From: Pseudomonas sp. MWU13-2100
Lineage (GTDB): Bacteria; Pseudomonadota; Gammaproteobacteria; Pseudomonadales; Pseudomonadaceae
Length of the DNA: 64,000 nucleotides
NCBI RefSeq assembly: GCF_023242365.1
Contig: NZ_JALLIX010000035.1
Location: 1-64,000 of the forward strand
Direction: 5' to 3'
Shown piece after piece: positions 25,791 through 33,987 of the stretch. The notes beneath the pieces were generated by a model, which was given only the letters and a program-made list of their open reading frames with translations, did no database searches and had not been told where the DNA came from. The position numbers were made by a program, and so were the translations under genes. Each line of letters starts with the position of its first letter. Position 1 is the stretch's first letter.

Positions 25791-26330
25791 ATGGCACGAC
25801 TGAAAGAGATTTACCGGAAGGAAATCGCTCCGAAGCTTAAGGAAGAACTTAAGCTGGCGAACGTGATGGAAGTTCCGCGCATTACCAAGATCACCCTGAA
25901 CATGGGTCTGGGCGAAGCGATTGGTGACAAGAAAGTCATCGAGCACGCTGTGGCTGACCTGGAGAAGATCACCGGCCAGAAAGTCGTTGTGACTCACGCT
26001 CGCAAATCCATCGCAGGCTTCAAAGTCCGCGAAGGTTGGCCGATCGGTGTCAAAGTGACCCTGCGTCGCGATCGTATGTATGAATTCCTGGATCGTCTGC
26101 TGTCGATCTCCCTGCCTCGGGTTCGCGACTTCCGCGGCCTGAATGCCAAGTCCTTCGACGGTCGTGGCAACTACAGCATGGGCGTGAAAGAGCAGATCAT
26201 TTTCCCGGAAATCGATTACGACAAGATCGATGCTCTGCGCGGTCTGGACATTACCCTGACCACCACTGCCAAGAACGATGATGAAGGCCGCGCATTGCTG
26301 CGTGCTTTCAAATTCCCGTTCCGCAACTGA
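25791..26330 (+). CDS. rplE: 50S ribosomal protein L5
   Basis: 179 aa, which binds 5S rRNA and the P-site tRNA. Conserved VMEVPRITKITLNMGLGEA and GVKEQIIFPEIDYDKID segments are present. In E. coli the S8 repressor site overlaps the start of this gene. Confidence 0.97.
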   Translation: MARLKEIYRKEIAPKLKEELKLANVMEVPRITKITLNMGLGEAIGDKKVIEHAVADLEKITGQKVVVTHARKSIAGFKVREGWPIGVKVTLRRDRMYEFLDRLLSISLPRVRDFRGLNAKSFDGRGNYSMGVKEQIIFPEIDYDKIDALRGLDITLTTTAKNDDEGRALLRAFKFPFRN

Positions 26331-26343
26331 TTGGAGTAGGAAA

Positions 26344-26649
26344 ATGGCCAAGAAGAGCATGAAAAACCGTGAGCTGAAGCGTCAGCTCACCGTTGCCAAG
26401 TACGCCACCAAGCGTGCAGCACTGAAAGCTATCATCGTCGATCTGAACGCAAGTCCAGAAGCACGTTGGGAAGCTTCGGTAGCCCTGCAGAAGCAGCCAC
26501 GTGACGCCAGCGCCTCGCGCATGCGTAACCGCTGCCGCATCACTGGTCGTCCGCACGGCGTTTACCGCAAGTTCGGCCTCGGCCGTAACAAGCTGCGTGA
26601 AGCGGCCATGCGTGGTGACGTACCAGGTCTGGTTAAAGCCAGCTGGTAA
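26344..26649 (+). CDS. rpsN: 30S ribosomal protein S14 (zinc-independent form)
   Basis: 101 aa from the ATG at 26344 (MAKKSMKNRELKRQLTV) with GGAG upstream. The long form with a single cysteine (NRCRITGRPHG) lacks the CxxC pairs of zinc-binding S14, so it is the zinc-independent class. Unlike in E. coli, 211 non-coding bases with a hairpin and a promoter follow before rpsH. Confidence 0.97.
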   Translation: MAKKSMKNRELKRQLTVAKYATKRAALKAIIVDLNASPEARWEASVALQKQPRDASASRMRNRCRITGRPHGVYRKFGLGRNKLREAAMRGDVPGLVKASW

Positions 26650-26710
26650 GCCATACCGCCCAAGTCTCGGTGGTCGGACTCGCAAGAACCGACCATCGGT
26701 GACCTTGAGT

Positions 26711-26742
26711 ATGAATCAAGCCCCTTTTGGGGCTTGATTCAT
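26711..26742 (+). terminator. Perfect 14-bp hairpin between rpsN and rpsH
   Basis: ATGAATCAAGCCCC (26711-26724), loop TTTT, GGGGCTTGATTCAT (26729-26742), followed only by TT. Its 3' arm contains the -35 element of the next promoter. Termination or attenuation is inferred. Confidence 0.55.
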
Positions 26743-26762
26743 TTCCGGGGTGTGTCTAGAAT
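26734..26762 (+). promoter_or_regulatory. Internal promoter of the spc operon, before rpsH
   Basis: TTGATT (26734-26739, inside the hairpin's 3' arm), exactly 17 bases, TAGAAT (26757-26762), about 100 bases before rpsH. Confidence 0.65.
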
Positions 26763-26860
26763 GACCGGCTCGCCTGAGCCTGCACTTTTTACGTGCAGAG
26801 ACACTCGGCGACAGTTGTAGCCGCAAGGCTAATTCTTTTTGTATCAGGAGCGTCTAGCCC

Positions 26861-27253
26861 ATGAGTATGCAGGACCCGTTAGCGGACATGCTAACTCGAA
26901 TCCGTAATGCCCAGATGGCTGAAAAGTCCGTCGTAAGCATGCCGTCTTCCACGTTGAAGGTGGCTGTAGCAAAAGTCCTGAAGGACGAAGGTTACATCGC
27001 GGGTTATCAGATCAGCAGCGAAACCAAGCCGTTGCTATCCATCGAGCTGAAATACTTCGAAGGCCGTCCGGTCATCGAGGAAGTGAAGCGCGTTAGCCGT
27101 CCAGGCCTGCGTCAGTACAAGTCCGTTGAGGATCTGCCGAAAGTTCGTGGCGGTCTCGGCGTGTCTATCGTCTCCACCAACAAAGGTGTGATGACGGATC
27201 GTGCTGCGCGCGCTGCCGGTGTCGGCGGCGAAGTTCTTTGCACTGTGTTCTAA
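26861..27253 (+). CDS. rpsH: 30S ribosomal protein S8
   Basis: 130 aa, the length of E. coli S8, a primary 16S rRNA binder. In E. coli it is the repressor of the spc operon. The conserved C-terminal loop GVSIVSTNKGVMTDRAARAAGVGGEVLC is present. It has its own promoter here. The spacer between promoter and start (26763-26860) contains GCAC...GTGC and GCCGCAAGGC-like helices that might be its autoregulatory target; that is a guess. Confidence 0.97.
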   Translation: MSMQDPLADMLTRIRNAQMAEKSVVSMPSSTLKVAVAKVLKDEGYIAGYQISSETKPLLSIELKYFEGRPVIEEVKRVSRPGLRQYKSVEDLPKVRGGLGVSIVSTNKGVMTDRAARAAGVGGEVLCTVF

Positions 27254-27265
27254 GGGGGGATAAGC

Positions 27266-27799
27266 ATGTCTCGCGTCGCTAAGAACCCCGTTAAGCTGCC
27301 AGCCGGTGTCGAAGTAAAATTCGCAGGCCAACAGCTTTCGGTGAAGGGTGCCAAGGGTACTCTTGAACTGAACATCCATTCGTCCGTTGAGATCGTTGAA
27401 GAAGCGGGTGAGCTGCGTTTCGCTGCTCGCAATGGCGATCAACAAACTCGCGCAATGGCCGGTACCACGCGTGCGTTGGTAAACAACATGGTCCAAGGCG
27501 TAAGCCAAGGCTTCGAGCGCAAGCTCCAGCTGGTCGGTGTTGGTTACAAAGCGCAAGCAAAAGGCACGGTTTTGAACCTGGCCCTTGGCTTCTCGCACCC
27601 AGTGGATTACGAACTGCCGGAAGGCATCACCGCTGAGACCCCTAGCCAAACCGATATCCTGATCAAGGGCATCGATAAGCAGCTGGTAGGTCAGGTGGCC
27701 GCTGAGATCCGCGACTTCCGTCCACCAGAGCCGTACAAAGGCAAAGGTGTGCGCTACGCGGACGAAGTCGTCCGTCGTAAAGAAGCCAAGAAGAAGTAG
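27266..27799 (+). CDS. rplF: 50S ribosomal protein L6
   Basis: 177 aa, same length as E. coli L6, located near the sarcin-ricin loop. Two duplicated beta domains and the C-terminal PEPYKGKGVRYADEVVRRKE signature are visible. Confidence 0.97.
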   Translation: MSRVAKNPVKLPAGVEVKFAGQQLSVKGAKGTLELNIHSSVEIVEEAGELRFAARNGDQQTRAMAGTTRALVNNMVQGVSQGFERKLQLVGVGYKAQAKGTVLNLALGFSHPVDYELPEGITAETPSQTDILIKGIDKQLVGQVAAEIRDFRPPEPYKGKGVRYADEVVRRKEAKKK

Positions 27800-27809
27800 G
27801 GCATAGCAA

Positions 27810-28160
27810 ATGACCGACAAAAAAGTTACTCGACTGCGTCGCGCTCGCAAAGCACGCCTGAAAATGCACGAACTCGAAGTCGTGCGTCTCTGCGTGTTCC
27901 GCTCTTCGCAGCACATCTACGCCCAGGTCATTTCGGCCGACGGCAACAAAGTTCTGGCAAGTGCCTCGACTTTGGACAAAGAACTGCGTGATGGTGCCAC
28001 TGGCAACATCGACGCGGCCACTAAGGTTGGCCAGCTGGTCGCTACGCGTGCTAAAGCCGCTGGCGTCTCGCAGGTGGCTTTCGACCGCTCTGGCTTCAAG
28101 TATCACGGCCGCGTCAAGGCGCTGGCTGATGCTGCTCGTGAAGCTGGGCTGGAGTTCTAA
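27810..28160 (+). CDS. rplR: 50S ribosomal protein L18
   Basis: 116 aa, a 5S rRNA-binding protein. It has a basic N-terminus (KKVTRLRRARKARLKM) and the conserved C-terminus FDRSGFKYHGRVKALADAARE. Confidence 0.97.
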   Translation: MTDKKVTRLRRARKARLKMHELEVVRLCVFRSSQHIYAQVISADGNKVLASASTLDKELRDGATGNIDAATKVGQLVATRAKAAGVSQVAFDRSGFKYHGRVKALADAAREAGLEF

Positions 28161-28163
28161 GTT

Positions 28164-28664
28164 ATGTCAAATAACGACCAAAAGCGCGACGAAGGCTACA
28201 TCGAGAAGCTGGTTCAAGTTAACCGCGTAGCCAAAACCGTTAAAGGCGGCCGTATCTTCACCTTCACCGCGTTGACCGTGGTGGGTGATGGTAAAGGCCG
28301 TGTAGGCTTCGGCCGTGGCAAGTCACGTGAAGTGCCTGCCGCGATCCAGAAGGCTATGGAAGCTGCTCGCCGCAACATGATCCAGGTTGATCTGAACGGC
28401 ACCACTCTGCAGTACGCCATGAAGTCCGCCCACGGCGCTTCGAAGGTTTACATGCAGCCTGCTTCTGAAGGTACCGGTATCATCGCTGGCGGCGCTATGC
28501 GTGCTGTCCTCGAAGTGGCTGGTGTGCAGAACGTTCTGGCCAAGTGCTACGGCTCGACTAACCCGGTAAACGTGGTACACGCCACTTTCAAAGGTTTGAA
28601 GGCTATGCAGTCCCCTGAGTCCATTGCTGCCAAGCGCGGCAAAACTGCAGCGGAGATCATGTGA
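28164..28664 (+). CDS. rpsE: 30S ribosomal protein S5
   Basis: 166 aa, same length as E. coli S5, which takes part in decoding fidelity and mRNA unwinding. The double-stranded RNA-binding fold at the N-terminus has VQVNRVAKTVKGGRIFTF, where spectinomycin-resistance changes occur and are absent here. Three bases after rplR. Confidence 0.97.
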   Translation: MSNNDQKRDEGYIEKLVQVNRVAKTVKGGRIFTFTALTVVGDGKGRVGFGRGKSREVPAAIQKAMEAARRNMIQVDLNGTTLQYAMKSAHGASKVYMQPASEGTGIIAGGAMRAVLEVAGVQNVLAKCYGSTNPVNVVHATFKGLKAMQSPESIAAKRGKTAAEIM

Positions 28665-28666
28665 TC

Positions 28667-28843
28667 ATGGCAACCGTTAAAGTAACGCTGATCAAAAGCA
28701 TGACCGGCCGCATCCCTAACCACAGACTGTGCGTTAAGGGTCTGGGTCTGCGTCGCATCGGTCACACTGTAGAAGTCCAGGATACTCCCGAGAATCGCGG
28801 GATGATCAACAAGGCTTACTACATGCTGCGTGTAGAGGGTTAA
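28667..28843 (+). CDS. rpmD: 50S ribosomal protein L30
   Basis: 58 aa from the ATG at 28667 (MATVKVTLIKSMTGRIPNHR), two bases after rpsE; the GTG at 28661 adds only Met-Ile. A ferredoxin-like small protein with the typical LGLRRIGHTVEVQDTPENRGM. Confidence 0.96.
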   Translation: MATVKVTLIKSMTGRIPNHRLCVKGLGLRRIGHTVEVQDTPENRGMINKAYYMLRVEG

Positions 28844-28846
28844 TCG

Positions 28847-29281
28847 ATGAAACTCAATGATCTGAGTCCAGCGCCGGGTTCCCGTCGCGAAAAGCATCGT
28901 CCGGGCCGTGGTATCGGTAGCGGTTTGGGTAAGACCGGTGGCCGTGGCCACAAAGGTCAGACCTCCCGCTCCGGTGGCACCATTGCTCCAGGCTTTGAAG
29001 GCGGCCAACAGCCGCTGCATCGTCGCCTGCCGAAATTCGGTTTCGTTTCCCTGAAAGCCATGGACCGCGCAGAAGTGCGTCTGTCCGAGCTGGCCAAAGT
29101 GGACGGCGACATCGTCACCGTGCAGTCCCTGAAAGATGCCAACGTGATCAACCAGAACGTACAGCGTGTGAAAATCATGCTGTCGGGCGAAGTGACTCGC
29201 GCAGTAACTATCAAGGGTATCGCAGCCACCAAAGGTGCGCGTGCGGCTATCGAAGCAGCTGGCGGCAAGTTCGAGGAATAA
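28847..29281 (+). CDS. rplO: 50S ribosomal protein L15
   Basis: 144 aa, as in E. coli, a late-assembly 50S protein. The glycine/arginine-rich N-terminus (RPGRGIGSGLGKTGGRGHKG) is the family signature. Its stop directly abuts the secY ATG. Confidence 0.97.
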   Translation: MKLNDLSPAPGSRREKHRPGRGIGSGLGKTGGRGHKGQTSRSGGTIAPGFEGGQQPLHRRLPKFGFVSLKAMDRAEVRLSELAKVDGDIVTVQSLKDANVINQNVQRVKIMLSGEVTRAVTIKGIAATKGARAAIEAAGGKFEE

Positions 29282-30610
29282 ATGGCTAAGCAAGGTGCTC
29301 TCTCAGCGCTCAGCAAAGGCGGGTTATCCGAGCTCTGGGCTCGACTGCGTTTTCTATTCCTGGCGATTATCGTCTACCGGATAGGCGCACACATCCCAGT
29401 TCCTGGTATCAACCCGGACCGGCTGGCGGACCTGTTTCGACAGAATGAGGGGACCATTCTTAGCTTGTTCAACATGTTTTCCGGCGGCGCGCTGGAGCGG
29501 ATGAGTATTTTTGCACTGGGGATCATGCCGTACATTTCGGCATCGATCATCATGCAACTGATGTCCGCCGTCAGCCCGCAGCTGGAGCAGTTGAAGAAGG
29601 AAGGTGAGGCTGGTCGTCGTAAGATCAGCCAATACACCCGCTATGGCACCGTCGTCCTGGCACTTGTTCAAGCCATTGGCATGTCCATTGGCCTGGCTAA
29701 CCAGGGCGTCTCGTTTAGTGCTGGCATCAGCTTCCATTTCGTTGCGGTGTCCACTTTCGTGGCTGGCGCGATGTTCATGATGTGGTTGGGCGAGCAGATT
29801 ACCGAGCGCGGTGTAGGTAACGGTATCTCGATGTTGATCTTTTCGGGTATCGTCGCCGGTCTTCCGAGAGCAATCGGGCAGTCTTTCGAGTCTGCGCGTC
29901 AGGGCGATATCAACATCTTCGCTCTGGTTGCCATCGGTTTGCTGGCAGTAGCGATCATCGGTTTCGTGGTGTTCATTGAGCGTGGCCAGCGTCGTATTGC
30001 TGTTCACTACGCCAAGCGTCAGCAGGGCCGCAAGGTCTTCGCTGCGCAGACCAGCCACCTGCCGCTGAAGGTGAATATGGCCGGTGTTATTCCTGCTATC
30101 TTCGCGAGCAGCATTTTGCTGTTCCCGGCTTCGCTGGGTGCCTGGTTCGGTCAGTCTGAAGGTATGGGCTGGTTGCAGGACATCTCGCAGTCGATCGCTC
30201 CTGGTCAGCCGTTGAATATTCTGCTGTTTAGTGCAGGGATTATTTTCTTCTGCTTCTTCTATACGGCGTTGATGTTCAATCCGAAAGACGTAGCGGAAAA
30301 CCTGAAGAAGTCCGGTGCCTTTATTCCGGGTATCCGTCCAGGCGAGCAGTCGGCGCGCTACATTGATGGCGTTCTGACCCGTTTGACCATGTTCGGTGCT
30401 CTTTATATGACGGCCGTGTGCCTGCTGCCCCAGTTTCTGGTGGTTGCGGCAAACGTTCCGTTCTACCTTGGCGGGACCTCGTTGCTGATCGTGGTCGTGG
30501 TTGTGATGGACTTCATGTCCCAAGTACAATCGCACCTCGTTTCGCACCAGTACGAATCCCTGATGAAGAAAGCCAACCTGAAGGGTTACGGCAGCGGCAT
30601 GCTGCGCTGA
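29282..30610 (+). CDS. secY: Preprotein translocase subunit SecY
   Basis: 442 aa channel of the Sec translocon with about ten transmembrane helices. Conserved features include the plug/TM2a region (NMFSGGALERMSIFALGIMPYI) and the cytoplasmic loops that bind SecA and ribosomes (ERGQRRIAVHYAKRQQGRK). The end RSGMLR-like C-terminus reads GYGSGMLR. Encoded in the spc operon with rplO and rpmJ, as in E. coli. Confidence 0.98.
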   Translation: MAKQGALSALSKGGLSELWARLRFLFLAIIVYRIGAHIPVPGINPDRLADLFRQNEGTILSLFNMFSGGALERMSIFALGIMPYISASIIMQLMSAVSPQLEQLKKEGEAGRRKISQYTRYGTVVLALVQAIGMSIGLANQGVSFSAGISFHFVAVSTFVAGAMFMMWLGEQITERGVGNGISMLIFSGIVAGLPRAIGQSFESARQGDINIFALVAIGLLAVAIIGFVVFIERGQRRIAVHYAKRQQGRKVFAAQTSHLPLKVNMAGVIPAIFASSILLFPASLGAWFGQSEGMGWLQDISQSIAPGQPLNILLFSAGIIFFCFFYTALMFNPKDVAENLKKSGAFIPGIRPGEQSARYIDGVLTRLTMFGALYMTAVCLLPQFLVVAANVPFYLGGTSLLIVVVVVMDFMSQVQSHLVSHQYESLMKKANLKGYGSGMLR

Positions 30611-30634
30611 CCCATAAGGTTCGAGGAGTTGGTG

Positions 30635-30751
30635 ATGAAAGTTCGTGCATCGGTGAAAAAGCTGTGCCGTAACTGCAAGATTATTCGCCGCGAAGGTGTG
30701 GTTCGAGTAATTTGCAGCGCGGAACCGCGTCACAAACAGCGCCAAGGCTGA
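30635..30751 (+). CDS. rpmJ: 50S ribosomal protein L36 (zinc-binding form)
   Basis: 38 aa ([20 protein letters not shown]), with GAGGAG eleven bases before the ATG. It carries the zinc ribbon residues Cys11, Cys14, Cys27 and His33, so it is the C+ class. It is last gene of the spc operon, followed by a hairpin. Confidence 0.97.
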
Positions 30752-30768
30752 GTGTGATCTGCTAAAAG

Positions 30769-30799
30769 CCCAGCAGCTAGTGCGCTGCTGGGTTGATTA
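30769..30799 (+). terminator. Hairpin ending the spc operon
   Basis: CCCAGCAGC (30769-30777), loop TAGTGC, GCTGCTGGG (30784-30792), followed by TTGATTAT, which is also the -35 of the next promoter. Confidence 0.75.
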
Positions 30800-30821
30800 T
30801 TTGTTATTACAGCGATATTAT
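30793..30821 (+). promoter_or_regulatory. Promoter of the alpha operon (rpsM)
   Basis: TTGATT (30793-30798) starts at the base after the hairpin; 17 bases; TATTAT (30816-30821); GC-rich discriminator CTCGCGCCC. Confidence 0.7.
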
Positions 30822-30880
30822 CTCGCGCCCTATTTCTTGGCTTCCGGGGCGTAGGTAGCTGTCAATTGGAGTCCCACTGA

Positions 30881-31237
30881 ATGGCCCGTATTGCAGGCGT
30901 TAACATTCCAGATAACAAGCACACTGTTATCTCGCTGACCTACATCTATGGTGTTGGTCGCACTACCGCACAGAAAATTTGTGCGGTGACTGGGGTCAAC
31001 CCAGCCGCAAAGATCAAGGATCTGAGCGACGAGCAGATTGAACAGCTGCGTGGCGAAGTGGCGAAGTTCACCACTGAAGGTGACCTGCGTCGCGAAATCA
31101 ACATGAAAATCAAACGCTTGATGGACTTGGGCTGCTACCGCGGTCTGCGCCATCGTCGTGGTCTGCCAGTACGCGGTCAGCGTACCAAGACCAACGCGCG
31201 TACTCGCAAAGGTCCGCGTAAGCCGATCCGCAAGTAA
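30881..31237 (+). CDS. rpsM: 30S ribosomal protein S13
   Basis: 118 aa, same length as E. coli S13. A head protein that contacts P-site tRNA and the 50S subunit. N-terminal MARIAGVNIPDNKHTVISLTYI-type helix and the basic tail QRTKTNARTRKGPRKPIRK are present. Confidence 0.98.
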   Translation: MARIAGVNIPDNKHTVISLTYIYGVGRTTAQKICAVTGVNPAAKIKDLSDEQIEQLRGEVAKFTTEGDLRREINMKIKRLMDLGCYRGLRHRRGLPVRGQRTKTNARTRKGPRKPIRK

Positions 31238-31267
31238 TCGCACCAGCGAATCGACAGGAATCTAGTC

Positions 31268-31657
31268 ATGGCAAAACCTGCTGCTCGTCCTCGTAAGAAA
31301 ATCAAAAAGACAGTGGTTGATGGCATCGCCCACATCCACGCGTCTTTCAACAACACCATCGTGACCATTACCGACCGTCAAGGTAACGCTCTTTCCTGGG
31401 CTACCTCCGGTGGTTCGGGTTTCCGCGGTTCCCGCAAGTCCACCCCGTTCGCTGCTCAAGTAGCTGCTGAACGTGCTGGTCAAGCTGCGCTGGAATATGG
31501 CCTGAAAAACCTCGACGTCAACGTCAAAGGTCCAGGTCCAGGTCGTGAGTCCGCTGTCCGTGCATTGAACGGCTGTGGCTATAAGATCGCCAGCATCACC
31601 GACGTGACGCCAATCCCGCACAACGGGTGCCGTCCGCCGAAGAAGCGCCGCGTGTAA
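31268..31657 (+). CDS. rpsK: 30S ribosomal protein S11
   Basis: 129 aa, same length as E. coli S11, part of the platform near the mRNA exit. Conserved AHIHASFNNTIVTITDRQGN and the C-terminal VTPIPHNGCRPPKKRRV are visible. Confidence 0.98.
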   Translation: MAKPAARPRKKIKKTVVDGIAHIHASFNNTIVTITDRQGNALSWATSGGSGFRGSRKSTPFAAQVAAERAGQAALEYGLKNLDVNVKGPGPGRESAVRALNGCGYKIASITDVTPIPHNGCRPPKKRRV

Positions 31658-31675
31658 TCCAGGAGATTGTAAAGA

Positions 31676-32296
31676 ATGGCTCGTTACATTGGTCCAAAAT
31701 GCAAACTGGCTCGTCGCGAAGGCACCGATCTCTTCCTGAAGAGCGGCGTGCGCGCTATCGAATCCAAGTGCAACATCGAAGCAGCACCTGGTATCCACGG
31801 CCAACGCCGCGGTCGCCAGTCCGACTACGGCACCCAACTGCGTGAAAAGCAGAAGGTCCGTCGTATTTATGGCGTTCTTGAGCGTCAGTTCAGCGGCTAC
31901 TACAAAGAAGCTGCCGGCCGTAAAGGCGCAACCGGTGAAAACCTGCTGCAACTGCTCGAATGCCGTCTGGACAACGTTGTATACCGTATGGGTTTTGGCT
32001 CGACTCGTGCCGAATCCCGTCAACTGGTATCGCACAAGTCGATCAGCGTTAACGGCAAAACCGTCAACGTCCCGTCCTACCAGGTTCGTGCTGGTGACGT
32101 GGTAGCTATTCGTGAGAAAGCTAAGAATCAACTGCGCATTGTCCAGGCTCTCGATCTGTGTGCCCAGCGTGGCCGCGTAGAATGGGTAGAAGTGGACACT
32201 GAGAAGAAGTCGGGCGTTTTCAAGAACGTGCCTGCTCGCAGTGACCTCTCCGCCGACATCAACGAAAGCCTGATTGTCGAGCTCTACTCCAAGTAA
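31676..32296 (+). CDS. rpsD: 30S ribosomal protein S4
   Basis: 206 aa, same length as E. coli S4, a primary 16S rRNA binder. In E. coli it represses the alpha operon through a leader pseudoknot. The S4 RNA-binding domain starts near residue 94 (CRLDNVVYRMGFGSTRAESRQLV). Confidence 0.98.
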   Translation: MARYIGPKCKLARREGTDLFLKSGVRAIESKCNIEAAPGIHGQRRGRQSDYGTQLREKQKVRRIYGVLERQFSGYYKEAAGRKGATGENLLQLLECRLDNVVYRMGFGSTRAESRQLVSHKSISVNGKTVNVPSYQVRAGDVVAIREKAKNQLRIVQALDLCAQRGRVEWVEVDTEKKSGVFKNVPARSDLSADINESLIVELYSK

Positions 32297-32318
32297 GGGC
32301 TAGAAAATAGGTGCATCC

Positions 32319-33320
32319 ATGCAGATTTCGGTAAATGAGTTCCTGACACCCCGTCACATTGACGTGCAGGTTGTCAGTCCAACCCGCGCTAAAATCACCC
32401 TCGAGCCTCTCGAGCGTGGTTTTGGCCACACCCTGGGCAACGCGCTGCGCCGCATCCTGTTGTCCTCAATGCCAGGCTGTGCAGTAGTCGAGGCCGAGAT
32501 TGACGGTGTGCTCCACGAGTACAGCGCCATCGAAGGTGTACAGGAAGACGTCATTGAAATCCTGTTGAACCTTAAAGGTCTGGCTATCAAGCTGCACGGC
32601 CGTGACGAAGTTACGCTGACCTTGTCGAAGAAGGGTTCGGGGGTGGTTACCGCTGCCGATATTCAGCTGGATCATGATGTCGAGATCGTTAACCCCGATC
32701 ACGTAATCGCCAACCTGGCGTCTAACGGCGCCTTGAACATGAAGCTCACCGTAGCTCGTGGTCGTGGTTATGAACCAGCAGACTCGCGTCAGAGCGATGA
32801 AGACGAAAGCCGCAGCATCGGTCGCTTGCAGCTCGACTCTTCGTTCAGCCCGGTTCGCCGTATCGCTTACGTGGTGGAAAACGCCCGTGTCGAACAGCGT
32901 ACCAACCTGGACAAGCTGGTTATTGATCTGGAAACCAACGGTACTCTGGATCCTGAAGAGGCTATCCGCCGCGCTGCAACCATCCTGCAACAGCAGTTGG
33001 CTGCGTTCGTCGACCTCAAAGGTGACAGTGAGCCAGTGGTAATCGAGCAGGAAGACGAGATCGATCCGATCCTGCTTCGCCCGGTTGACGATCTGGAACT
33101 GACTGTACGTTCGGCTAACTGCCTTAAGGCGGAAAACATCTACTACATCGGCGACCTGATTCAGCGTACCGAAGTAGAGCTGTTGAAGACTCCGAACCTG
33201 GGCAAGAAATCCTTGACTGAAATCAAGGACGTTCTGGCCTCCCGCGGTCTGTCCCTCGGCATGCGCCTCGACAACTGGCCGCCTGCAAGTCTTAAGAAGG
33301 ACGACAAGGCGACTGCCTGA
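32319..33320 (+). CDS. rpoA: DNA-directed RNA polymerase subunit alpha
   Basis: 333 aa (E. coli 329). The N-terminal domain dimerises and binds beta/beta' (TLGNALRRILLSSMPGCAV). The C-terminal domain binds UP elements and activators; its DNA-contacting helices read LTVRSANCLKAENIYYIGDL and LGKKSLTEIKDVLASRGLSLG. It lies in the alpha operon between rpsD and rplQ. Confidence 0.99.
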   Translation: MQISVNEFLTPRHIDVQVVSPTRAKITLEPLERGFGHTLGNALRRILLSSMPGCAVVEAEIDGVLHEYSAIEGVQEDVIEILLNLKGLAIKLHGRDEVTLTLSKKGSGVVTAADIQLDHDVEIVNPDHVIANLASNGALNMKLTVARGRGYEPADSRQSDEDESRSIGRLQLDSSFSPVRRIAYVVENARVEQRTNLDKLVIDLETNGTLDPEEAIRRAATILQQQLAAFVDLKGDSEPVVIEQEDEIDPILLRPVDDLELTVRSANCLKAENIYYIGDLIQRTEVELLKTPNLGKKSLTEIKDVLASRGLSLGMRLDNWPPASLKKDDKATA

Positions 33321-33362
33321 TCGTCGTAATCACCGAACGTTGTGTTTGGTAAGGAATGAACC

Positions 33363-33749
33363 ATGCGTCATCGTAAAAGTGGTCGTCACCTGAGCCGCAC
33401 CAGCTCGCACCGCAAGGCCATGTTTCAAAACATGGCAGTGTCGTTGTTCGAGCACGAGCTGATCAAAACGACTCTGCCAAAAGCCAAAGAACTGCGTCGC
33501 GTTGCTGAGCCGCTGATCACTCTGGCCAAAGTAGATAGCCTGGCTAACCGCCGTCTGGCTTTCGACCGTACTCGTTCGAAAGCTATCGTTGGTAAGCTCT
33601 TCAACGACCTGGGCAAGCGTTACGCTACCCGTGAGGGTGGCTACCTGCGCATCCTCAAGTGCGGTTTCCGCACTGGCGACAACGCGCCTATGGCGTACGT
33701 CGAGTTGGTTGATCGTGCTACTGCCGGCGAAGCTGTATCTGCCGAGTAA
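33363..33749 (+). CDS. rplQ: 50S ribosomal protein L17
   Basis: 128 aa (E. coli 127), starting MRHRKSGRHLSRTSSHRKAM. Last gene of the alpha operon, followed by a strong terminator. Confidence 0.98.
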   Translation: MRHRKSGRHLSRTSSHRKAMFQNMAVSLFEHELIKTTLPKAKELRRVAEPLITLAKVDSLANRRLAFDRTRSKAIVGKLFNDLGKRYATREGGYLRILKCGFRTGDNAPMAYVELVDRATAGEAVSAE

Positions 33750-33770
33750 GACGTCAGTCTGAAACAAGAA

Positions 33771-33795
33771 ACCGGGCCTAGCGCCCGGTTTTTTG
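33771..33795 (+). terminator. Terminator of the alpha operon
   Basis: ACCGGGC (33771-33777), loop CTAGC, GCCCGGT (33783-33789), followed by a T run. Confidence 0.93.
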
Positions 33796-33987
33796 TGCGC
33801 GCAAGAAACGCATCATTTGTACAAGCTTCTACACTGCCCTGGCTGCACGCTATGAGATGGAGTCTTTGGTAGTAATTTTCTATTGATGTGAGCAGATTAA
33901 TGAATTTGTGAATGTCATATTGATGATCAATACTCCTTTTCAGCCGATTAGCCGGCGGTTTAAAGACTGACAGAGGAAGACGATCGC

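Noticed and set aside
33796..33987. OxyR operator upstream of katA
   Set aside because: AT-rich sequence is there, but I could not line up the four ATAG/CTAT tetranucleotides with the right spacing.
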